In this document: positions 42,604-49,944 of the stretch, in pieces
How positions within the stretch are numbered: position 1 is the stretch's first letter
How the letters are laid out: the number at the start of each line of letters is the position of its first letter
Source of the DNA: SPDF01 sp963812085
Lineage (GTDB): Bacteria > Gemmatimonadota > Gemmatimonadetes > Gemmatimonadales > GWC2-71-9
NCBI GenBank assembly: GCA_963812085.1
Contig: CAWETL010000004.1
Coordinates: 186,001-250,000 of the forward strand
Reading direction: 5' to 3'
DNA: 64,000 bases
The notes under the pieces: model-generated
Databases searched by the model: none
Told to the model about the DNA's origin: nothing
The model's input: only the letters and a program-made list of their open reading frames with translations
Program-made: the position numbers and the translations under genes

Positions 42604-45165
42604 TCACTCCGTCCGGAGCGCCTCGAGCGGCGTCCGGCGGAAGAGGTCCACGGAGCTCCAGAGCCCGATCCCGGCCGTGAGCGTCACGACGCCGGCGGCG
42701 AGGAAAGCGAGCGAGGCGGCGGGCAGCGCGAAGGGCGTTTCGAAGAGCCAGTGGGCCAGGGCCCATCCGGCGCCGACCGAAAGCAGGAGGCCCGCCAGCG
42801 CCGACAGGAGCCCCAGCGCCAGGTACTCCGCCACGGCGACGCGGACGACCTGGGCGCGGCTGGCGCCGAGGGTCTTGAGCAGGACCGTTTCGCGGAGCCG
42901 CTGCGCGCGGCTGGTGGCGAGCGAACCGAGCAGGACGACGAGCCCCGCTGCCAGGGTGAAGAACGCCATGAACCGGATGGCGGCGCCCACCTTGCCGAGG
43001 ATGTCGTCGAGGGCACGTTGCACCGTGGAGAGGTCGAGCGCCGACACGTTGGCGAAGCGCTCGACGATCGCCCGCTGGAGCGTGCCGCGGGCCGATGCGC
43101 TGTCCACCCGGACCAGCGTGACGAGCGTCTGCGGCGCGTGCTCGAGCGCGCCGGGACGGAAGACGACGAAGAAGTTCGTCTCGAACCGCGCCCAGTCCAC
43201 CTCGCGCAGGCTGGTGACGCGACTGGGGACGGGCACGCCCTGCACGTCCCAGGTGATGGAATCGCCGAGCCCGACGCCGAGTTCCTCGGCGAGTCCCGAC
43301 TCGACGGAAATGGACGCCGGCGCCCCTGGCGGGTCGCTGCCGGGGCCCCACCACTTGCCCGCGACGACGCGCTCGCTCGCCACCACCGAATCCCGGTACG
43401 TCGAGCGGTACTCCCGCCGAAGCGCCCAGCCGGCGGGGCGGTCTTCGCGCTCGACCGTGTCCGGCTTGTACGGTTGCACCGGCTGCCCCTTGAGGGCCAG
43501 GATCCGCATCGGGACGATCGGCACCGGCGGCGTCGGGTCGTAGCCATGCGCGCGCAACAGCGAATCGATGCCGGCCGCCTGATCGGGCTGGATGTCGAAG
43601 AGGATCATGTTCGCCCGACGGGATCCGCCGTCGACGCGGAGGGCGCGCAGCAGATTGTGCTGCACCAGCAGGAGCGTCGCGAGCAGAAAGGTGCCGAAGC
43701 CGAGGGCCAGCACGACGGAGACGGTCTGGTTGGCGGGCCGGTAGAGATTGGCGAGGCCCTGCCGCCAGACGTACGCCAGTCCGTGGGGAAACCAGCGCCG
43801 GAGGCCGCGCACCAGGGCGAGCGCCGACAGCCAGAGACCGAGCACGGCCAGGCCGATCCCGAGGGCGAAGGCGGCGCCGCGCATGAGCTGGCCCGCCTGG
43901 AGCACCGCCATCAGCACCACGCTGCTGCCGAGAGCGGCCGCTGCGAGGATCGACCAGCGGTCCCGCGGCGGGCGAATGGCCGGCTCATAGGGACGGCGCA
44001 GCGTGGCGAGCGGGGAGATGTGCCGGACGCCGAGGAGTGGCAGCAGGGCGAACGCCAGGGCGGTCCAGAGGCCGAGTCCGACGCCGGCCAGCACCGCCGG
44101 CCACGAGACCGCGTGCGACACGGCGACGGGAAGGAAGTCGCCGAGCACGCGCGGCAACGCCTGCTCCACTGCCAGCCCGAGTCCCGCGCCGAGCAGGCTG
44201 CCGACGAGGCCGATCCCCGCAGCCTGGACCAGGAAGAGCCCGAACACCTGACGGGTGCTACCCCCCAGGCAGCGGAGCACCGCCACCGTGTCCATCTTCT
44301 GCCGGATCAGGACGTGGATCGCGCTCCCCACGCCGATCCCGCCGAGCAGCAGGGCCACCAGCGCCACCAGCCCGAGGAATCGCCCCAGCCGGTCGAGCGC
44401 GTTGCCGAGGTTGCGTTGCTCGTCGTGCACGGTGCGGACGCGCACGTGCAAGGGCCGGAGCGTCGGGCGGAGCGCCACGGCGGTGGCCTCGGCGTCGGCG
44501 CCCACCGGCAGGCGGAGATACGTGTCATACTCGGCACGCGAACCGAAGCGGAGGAGCCCGGTCGCCTCGACGAGCGTGCCGGGGATGAAGACGCGAGGCC
44601 CGAATGCCGTCGCGATGCCCACGTCGCCCGGGACGTGATCGACCGTCCCGGCGATCGGCAGGCGGAGCGCTCCGATCGCGAGCGTGTCGCCCACGGCAGC
44701 GCCGAGCGCCGTCAGGAAGGCCGGATCCACCAGGGCCACGGGCGCCGATTGCATCAGGCCCCAGGCGCCGGCCGGAGAGGTCGTGATGGTGCCGAAGAAG
44801 GGCCAACCACCTTCCACTGCCGTGACGCGCACCAGGCGAACGCCGGAGTGCGCCGTGACATATCCCATGGCGGCGAAGGTGGTGACGGTGGCGCGCGCGG
44901 CGCAGGGCTCCGCGCCGGCGCAGGCCAGTGAATCGGCCAGGCGCCGGAGGGAATCGCCCGGCGCGCTGCGCGAGGCCAGGGCCAGGTCCGCGCCGAGCAG
45001 CGAGCGGGCTTCGCCGGAGACGGCGGTGCGCAGGTTGGCGGTGAAGGTGTTGATGGCCACGAGGGCGGCGGTGCCAGTGGCGATGGCGGCCACCAGCAGC
45101 AGGAGCCGCCGCCGGGACGCCCGCGCCTCGCGCCAGGCCAGGTGCAGCAGGGCGGAACGGTTCAC
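42604..45165 (-). CDS. ABC transporter permease (YbbP/FtsX-like)
   Basis: An 853-residue permease with one N-terminal helix (about 18-45), a large periplasmic domain, then two FtsX-type bundles: helices around 265-400 and 740-830, with additional helices at about 405-500. It matches the YbbP family, which pairs with the YbbA ATPase next to tesA. The family is thought to move hydrophobic or lipid-linked molecules from the membrane, but the substrate is unproven. Its start overlaps the ATPase stop (ATGA). Confidence 0.9.
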   Translation of the reverse strand: MNRSALLHLAWREARASRRRLLLLVAAIATGTAALVAINTFTANLRTAVSGEARSLLGADLALASRSAPGDSLRRLADSLACAGAEPCAARATVTTFAAMGYVTAHSGVRLVRVTAVEGGWPFFGTITTSPAGAWGLMQSAPVALVDPAFLTALGAAVGDTLAIGALRLPIAGTVDHVPGDVGIATAFGPRVFIPGTLVEATGLLRFGSRAEYDTYLRLPVGADAEATAVALRPTLRPLHVRVRTVHDEQRNLGNALDRLGRFLGLVALVALLLGGIGVGSAIHVLIRQKMDTVAVLRCLGGSTRQVFGLFLVQAAGIGLVGSLLGAGLGLAVEQALPRVLGDFLPVAVSHAVSWPAVLAGVGLGLWTALAFALLPLLGVRHISPLATLRRPYEPAIRPPRDRWSILAAAALGSSVVLMAVLQAGQLMRGAAFALGIGLAVLGLWLSALALVRGLRRWFPHGLAYVWRQGLANLYRPANQTVSVVLALGFGTFLLATLLLVQHNLLRALRVDGGSRRANMILFDIQPDQAAGIDSLLRAHGYDPTPPVPIVPMRILALKGQPVQPYKPDTVEREDRPAGWALRREYRSTYRDSVVASERVVAGKWWGPGSDPPGAPASISVESGLAEELGVGLGDSITWDVQGVPVPSRVTSLREVDWARFETNFFVVFRPGALEHAPQTLVTLVRVDSASARGTLQRAIVERFANVSALDLSTVQRALDDILGKVGAAIRFMAFFTLAAGLVVLLGSLATSRAQRLRETVLLKTLGASRAQVVRVAVAEYLALGLLSALAGLLLSVGAGWALAHWLFETPFALPAASLAFLAAGVVTLTAGIGLWSSVDLFRRTPLEALRTE

Positions 45166-45842
45166 GCCGGCGTGTCCGACACGAGCCGACCGTCGGCGAG
45201 CCGGAGAATCCGGCGCGCCCGCGCCGCCAGGTCGGGATCATGCGTCACCAGGACGAGCGTCGTGCCGGCCTCCCGGTTGAGTGCGGTCATCAGGTCGATG
45301 ATGTCCGCGCCGGTCCGCTGGTCGAGGTTGCCCGTCGGTTCGTCGGCGAAGAGCAGCTTGGGCCGGGTGGAAAACGCGCGTGCCAGAGCCACCCGCTGCT
45401 GCTCGCCGCCGGAGAGCTGCGCCGGATAGTGCCCGGTGCGGTCGCCGAGTCCGACCCGGACCAGCAATTCCCGGGCACGGCCTTCGTCCCGTTCCCCGCG
45501 CAACTCGAGCGGCACCTGGACGTTCTCCAGCGCCGTCAGGGTGGGGATCAGCTGATACGACTGGAAGACGAAGCCCACCTTGGCGCCGCGAAGCGCGGCG
45601 CGTGCGTCCTCGTCCATCGCCGTGAGATCGTCGCCGTCCAGCCAGACGGCCCCTCCCGCCGGGCGGTCGAGTCCGGCGAGGAGCCCGAGCAGCGTCGTCT
45701 TCCCGCTGCCGGAGGGGCCGACGATCGCCACGAATTCCCCGGCATCCACCGTGAAGCTGATATCTTGGAGGACAGTCAACGTCCCGCTGCCTGAGCGATA
45801 TGTCTGCTTCAGGTGTTCACACCGCAGCATCTGGGCTCCCAT
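45162..45842 (-). CDS. ABC transporter ATP-binding protein (YbbA-like)
   Basis: A 226-residue ATPase of the LolD/MacB group. Walker A is GPSGSGKTT, the Q-loop FVFQSYQL, the signature LSGGEQQRVALARA, Walker B LLFADEPTGNLD and the H-loop VTHD. The start is ATG 45842 or MLRC at 45830. ATG 45842 overlaps the opposite-strand start of the esterase gene, so the two genes meet head to head with no gap. The energy module for the permease at 42604. Confidence 0.92.
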   Translation of the reverse strand: MGAQMLRCEHLKQTYRSGSGTLTVLQDISFTVDAGEFVAIVGPSGSGKTTLLGLLAGLDRPAGGAVWLDGDDLTAMDEDARAALRGAKVGFVFQSYQLIPTLTALENVQVPLELRGERDEGRARELLVRVGLGDRTGHYPAQLSGGEQQRVALARAFSTRPKLLFADEPTGNLDQRTGADIIDLMTALNREAGTTLVLVTHDPDLAARARRILRLADGRLVSDTPA

Positions 45843-46539
45843 GATGGATCTGTTCCTTCGAAAGATACCGCACTCCCTGGGCTTCGCCGGACTGGCGCTG
45901 TTGCTGACAGCCTGCGGTAGTCGTGATACGCCGAAGCCCGCCGAGCGTTCCCCCGCGGCCACGGCGCCCGCGCCGGTCATCCTCGTGGTGGGGACCAGCC
46001 TCACGGCCGGGCTGGGCCTGGATCCGTCGGAGGCCTATCCGGCGCTGCTGCAGCAAAAGGTTGATTCGGCGGGGCTCCATTACCGTGTGGTGAACGCGGG
46101 GAACAGCGGGGAGACCTCGGCGGGAGCGGTGCGGCGGGTCGAGTGGCTCTTCCGGCAGCCAGTGGCCGTCCTGGTGCTCGAGACGGGCGGTAACGACGGA
46201 CTGCGGGGGCTGGATCCCGACTCGCTGCGCGCGAATATCGAGGCGATCGTCCGGCTCGCGCGCCGTCAGGCGCCGCCGCCCGCGGTCCTGCTCCTGGGGA
46301 TGGAGGCGCCGCCCAACCTCGGAGCGGACTACGCGAGCCGTTTCCGGGGCGCCTACCGGACCGCCGCCCGGGAACTCGGTGTGCCCCTCGTTCCGTTCCT
46401 GCTGGTGGGGGTCGGCGGCGTCGATTCCCTGAATCAGGCCGACGGAATTCACCCGACCGCTTCGGGGCAGCGGCGTGTCGCCGCCACGGTCTGGGCCGCG
46501 CTTGAGCCGTTGCTCGAGAAGGGGGGACCATCCCGATGA
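45841..46539 (+). CDS. tesA: GDSL-family lysophospholipase/thioesterase (TesA-like lipoprotein)
   Basis: A 232-residue SGNH hydrolase. The signal carries a lipobox LLTAC (C25). The serine is in VVGTSLTAGLG (threonine replaces the aspartate of GDSL). Block III is TGGNDGLRGL, with the aspartate and histidine in QADGIHPTASG. It is arranged divergently from the YbbA/YbbP-type transporter exactly as tesA is in E. coli. It acts on lysophospholipids or acyl thioesters in the periplasm. ATG 45841 or 45844; the first is given. Confidence 0.9.
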   Translation: MMDLFLRKIPHSLGFAGLALLLTACGSRDTPKPAERSPAATAPAPVILVVGTSLTAGLGLDPSEAYPALLQQKVDSAGLHYRVVNAGNSGETSAGAVRRVEWLFRQPVAVLVLETGGNDGLRGLDPDSLRANIEAIVRLARRQAPPPAVLLLGMEAPPNLGADYASRFRGAYRTAARELGVPLVPFLLVGVGGVDSLNQADGIHPTASGQRRVAATVWAALEPLLEKGGPSR

Positions 46540-47087
46540 AGATCCTGGCGTTCAGTGCCTCGCTTCGGCGGGGGTCCCTCAACGGCCGGCTGATTGCGCT
46601 CGCCGTCGAGCTGGCGCGACGCGCCGGGGCGGAGATCGACCTGGCCGACTTCCACGACTTTGACATGCCCTCCTACGATGCCGATGTCCAGGCGGTGGGC
46701 ATGCCCCCGGGAGCCGACGCATTTGCGCGCCGGATCGAGGCGGCGCAGGGCCTGATCATCTCATCCCCCGAATACAACTATTCGATGCCCGGACATCTCA
46801 AGAACGCCATCGACTGGATTTCCCGCCGTCGCCCCAATCCGCTCCGCGGGCGGAGCGCCCTCCTGCTGGCGGCCTCCAACTCGCCGGCGGGCGGCATCCG
46901 CGGGCTGTGGCAGCTCCGCATCCCGCTCGAGGGCAACGGGGTCTTCGTCTTCCCGGACATGTTCTGGCTGAGTTCGGCGGAGTCGGCGTTCACGCCGGAG
47001 GGGGCGTTCGTGGATCCGAAGCGGTCTGCCGGCCTCGAATCCCTGGTGGGCAGCTACCTGAAGATGGCGGCGGCGCTGGCCACCTGA
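46536..47087 (+). CDS. NADPH-dependent FMN reductase family protein
   Basis: A 183-residue flavodoxin-fold reductase. FSASLRRGSLNGRLI binds the FMN phosphate, and SSPEYNYSMPGHLKNAIDWISR is the family's second signature. Members reduce quinones, chromate or azo dyes with NAD(P)H; the physiological acceptor is unknown. It overlaps the tesA stop as ATGA, so they form an operon. Its 3' end overlaps the convergent hydrolase gene by 34 bp. Confidence 0.9.
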   Translation: MKILAFSASLRRGSLNGRLIALAVELARRAGAEIDLADFHDFDMPSYDADVQAVGMPPGADAFARRIEAAQGLIISSPEYNYSMPGHLKNAIDWISRRRPNPLRGRSALLLAASNSPAGGIRGLWQLRIPLEGNGVFVFPDMFWLSSAESAFTPEGAFVDPKRSAGLESLVGSYLKMAAALAT

Positions 47088-48022
47088 TCGGCGGTGAGGG
47101 GCACCGCGAGCGTGCCGAACAGGTCGTCCGGGGAGCGGGCGTAGCGGAGGTCGATGAAGTGCACCACGGGGCGTCCGCCCCGCCGGTCCACCAGGTACGT
47201 CGGGAAGCGCGCCCACTTGAGGAACACCTCCGCGTCGGGCAGGGCCGCCGCCGCGGCGATGGCCGGGTCTTCGTCCTCGTCGAGCGGGTCGTGTTTCGGC
47301 CAGTGGCCCTGCTCGGCGAGGTTGCCGGTCGCCCCGATGCTCCCGACGAGGTAGTCGTCGCCCTCGTCCACCACGACGTCGCGCGAGAAGGGCGTCACCG
47401 GGCGCGGCGACGCCAGCACCCGGACCGACGGCACGCCCTGCGTCCGAAGCTCGAAGCGCACCTGTGCCTCGGCGAGCCGCCCCACCACGAACATCCCCAG
47501 CGTGTACATCGTCGCCACCGCCATTGCCGCCTGGGCCGGCCAGGTCCACGCCTCGCGCCCCTGGCGTTCCCAGCGAACGCTGAACAGGACGCCTGCAGCC
47601 AGCATGATCCAGACCCAGACATCCACGATGAACAGCGTGTCCCCGTAGAACCACCGGTCGGAGAACGGCATGAGCAGCCGGACCCCGTAGGTGTTCAGCA
47701 GGTCGAGGAGCGGATGGCTCGCGACCCCGACGGCGGCGACCCCCACCAGCGGCCAGAAGCGGGCGCCGCGCTTCGTAAAGGTCTGGTCGAAGCGCACCAC
47801 CGCCCAGGCGAGGAGGAAGGGCCAGATCGGGAGCGCCAGCACCCCATGGGTCCAGCCCCGTCGGAATCCGAGTCCGGCGACGCTTCCCCAGGCGAGGCTC
47901 ACCACGTCCAGGTCGGGTAAGTTGGCCGCGATGAGCAGCGTGACCGTCGCGAGGGGGGAGCGCTTCTTGAGTCCCGCCTGCGCCAGCGCGGCGCCGACGA
48001 GCGTGTGGCAGACATTGTCCAT
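47054..48022 (-). CDS. Membrane-bound metal-dependent hydrolase (YdjM/DUF457-like)
   Basis: A 322-residue protein: an N-terminal polytopic part with the conserved histidine/aspartate motifs CHTLVGAALA, AANLPDLD, RGWTHG and ASHPLLDLLNTYG, then a soluble C-terminal domain of about 110 residues. This matches the YdjM-like inner-membrane hydrolases. ATG 48022 shares one base with the stop of the BTAD-regulator gene, so it is the third gene of the kinase-regulator operon. The substrate is unknown. Confidence 0.85.
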   Translation of the reverse strand: MDNVCHTLVGAALAQAGLKKRSPLATVTLLIAANLPDLDVVSLAWGSVAGLGFRRGWTHGVLALPIWPFLLAWAVVRFDQTFTKRGARFWPLVGVAAVGVASHPLLDLLNTYGVRLLMPFSDRWFYGDTLFIVDVWVWIMLAAGVLFSVRWERQGREAWTWPAQAAMAVATMYTLGMFVVGRLAEAQVRFELRTQGVPSVRVLASPRPVTPFSRDVVVDEGDDYLVGSIGATGNLAEQGHWPKHDPLDEDEDPAIAAAAALPDAEVFLKWARFPTYLVDRRGGRPVVHFIDLRYARSPDDLFGTLAVPLTADQVASAAAIFR

Positions 48023-49944
48023 CAGGGCGCATCCTCGGTGTCCGTCGGTGAATTGTCTGCGTCCAGGATGCGGCGACGCTGTCCTGGCGTCAGCATGTCG
48101 CGGTCGATGACCCGCTCCACGATTCCTGCCACGAACACGTAACCACGGCCGTCGGCCACCAGCCAGCGCTGCCACTCCAGTTCGTCGAGCGCATTGTTCA
48201 CCTCGGGCGTAGTGAGCGAGGTGGCGCGGACCAGGCGCGGGACGGTGACCCTGCCCCCGAGCACGGCAGCTGCGGCGAGCACCTGCTGGGCGCCGGCGGA
48301 GAGCCGTCGGTACCCGATCCGGATAGCCGCCACCACCGTGTCCGGCAGGTCGCCCGGCGTCGTCTGGGTCAGCGTGTGATACGGCGCCGGCCAGGCCCCG
48401 GGTTGCTGCGGAAGGTCCTCCAGCCCGGCGGCCACCGCGTGCAGGATCTCGATCGCGAGCAGCGGCACGCCGGCGGAATCGGCGGCTACGCGACGCGTGA
48501 GCCGTTCGACCGCCTCGTCGTCGTAGTGGGGAAAGACGGCACGCGCCATCGCGGCGAGCCCGCCGTGCTGGAGTGGACCGAGCTCGATCGTGCCGCCTGG
48601 GATGTCCCGGCCGAGCCGGGAGCGCAGTGCGTCGAGGAGTTCCGAGGGCGGGGCGGATTCCGCCGTGACCAGCATCAGGATCGGCGCGGCTGGCAGGTCC
48701 CGCGGGAGCGAGGCCAGCGTGGCCAGCGACTCCGCATCGAGGAGATGGCTATCGTCGGCCACGATGAGGAGCGGCTGCTCCTCGGCCGCCGCGCGGATGA
48801 GCTCGCTGAAGGCGCGGGGCAGGGGTGTGGGCTCCGCGCCCGGCGCCCCGCGGAAGCGGTCGCCCCATTCGGGAACCTGCGCCGCGAGCGCGGCATGCGC
48901 CGCGGCCGGTGCGGCGGCGATCCCCGTGGTCTCGAGGAGTCCTCCCCGCGCGAGGCCGAGGAGGCCGCTCCACGGAGCCAAGTGATCCGCCTCGACGCCG
49001 CGCACCGTGAGGCTGGCTCCGCCGTCCAGTGCCGCGCGGGCCATCATTTCCTCGATGAGACGGGTCTTTCCGAAGCCCGCGTCGCCCAGGATCACCGTGA
49101 CGGCGGTGCGACGGGTCGCGAGACAGCGACGCCAGGCTTCCGTGAGTTCGGCCAGCGGCCCCTCGCGGCCGATGAGCGGCAGCCGGCGGGTGAGGGCGAC
49201 ACGCGCTTCGTCGCTGTCCGGCGCGGGTCCCATTCGCTCCTTCCGGATCCGGCCCGCGACGGCGGCCAGCTCAGAATCGGGAGCGGTGTCCAGTTGCTCG
49301 CGCAGGAGCCGGGTGTGGTCCTCGAAGCGTCGGAGCGCGCCGGCGCGGTCGCCCGAGAGCGCCAGGGCGCGGATGAGCGCGCTGGCCGCCTGGCCTGAAG
49401 TGGGCGAGAGCGCCGCCCCGCGTTCCGCGAGTGCCAGTGCCTGCCGGGTCCTGCCTTTCGCGAGGTTGAGTTCGGTGGCGCGTACCAGGGCGGTCACTGC
49501 CCGGCGTTCCCACGGTGCCCGCTCCGCCGTGAGCCAGTCCTCGAACGCGGATTCACCTGGCACCGCAAACCCCTCGAGCAACGCGCCAGCGACGAGGGCC
49601 GCCGCGGATTCCCACTCTGCGGCGGCCTCGTGCCTGGCGAACGCCGCCAGGTCCGTTTCCACGGCCTCCGGGTCCAGCCGTACGGTGGTGGCATCGGTGT
49701 GCAGCGCCTCCTCGCCCATGGCGCGGCGCACCACGCGCAGCGCCTCGTTGAGCGAGTGACGCGCCGCCGATTCCGGCTTGTCGCCCCAGAGGAGGCCGAT
49801 CAGGTGCTCGCGCGTGCGGGTGTGCCGCGGGGACAGCGCCAGGTACACCAACAACGCCAGGTTCTTCTTCCAGAGGAGTTCGGCGGGCGGCGCCTCGCCG
49901 TCCACCGAGAGTTCGACCGGCCCCAGCAGGCGGCAGGAGATCAC
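48022..49944 (-). CDS. BTAD/AAA transcriptional activator (SARP-like)
   Basis: A 640-residue regulator. It has an N-terminal winged-helix DNA-binding domain (about 1-95), a bacterial transcriptional activation TPR domain (about 98-240) and an AAA/STAND ATPase with GDAGFGKTRL (Walker A, near 292-301) and LLIVADDSHLL (Walker B). The C-terminal region is helical. Compared with large LuxR- or SARP-type STAND regulators it lacks a long C-terminal TPR array. It starts at GTG 49944, overlapping the kinase stop (GTGA), so it is produced together with a transmembrane kinase that may control it. Confidence 0.85.
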   Translation of the reverse strand: MISCRLLGPVELSVDGEAPPAELLWKKNLALLVYLALSPRHTRTREHLIGLLWGDKPESAARHSLNEALRVVRRAMGEEALHTDATTVRLDPEAVETDLAAFARHEAAAEWESAAALVAGALLEGFAVPGESAFEDWLTAERAPWERRAVTALVRATELNLAKGRTRQALALAERGAALSPTSGQAASALIRALALSGDRAGALRRFEDHTRLLREQLDTAPDSELAAVAGRIRKERMGPAPDSDEARVALTRRLPLIGREGPLAELTEAWRRCLATRRTAVTVILGDAGFGKTRLIEEMMARAALDGGASLTVRGVEADHLAPWSGLLGLARGGLLETTGIAAAPAAAHAALAAQVPEWGDRFRGAPGAEPTPLPRAFSELIRAAAEEQPLLIVADDSHLLDAESLATLASLPRDLPAAPILMLVTAESAPPSELLDALRSRLGRDIPGGTIELGPLQHGGLAAMARAVFPHYDDEAVERLTRRVAADSAGVPLLAIEILHAVAAGLEDLPQQPGAWPAPYHTLTQTTPGDLPDTVVAAIRIGYRRLSAGAQQVLAAAAVLGGRVTVPRLVRATSLTTPEVNNALDELEWQRWLVADGRGYVFVAGIVERVIDRDMLTPGQRRRILDADNSPTDTEDAP

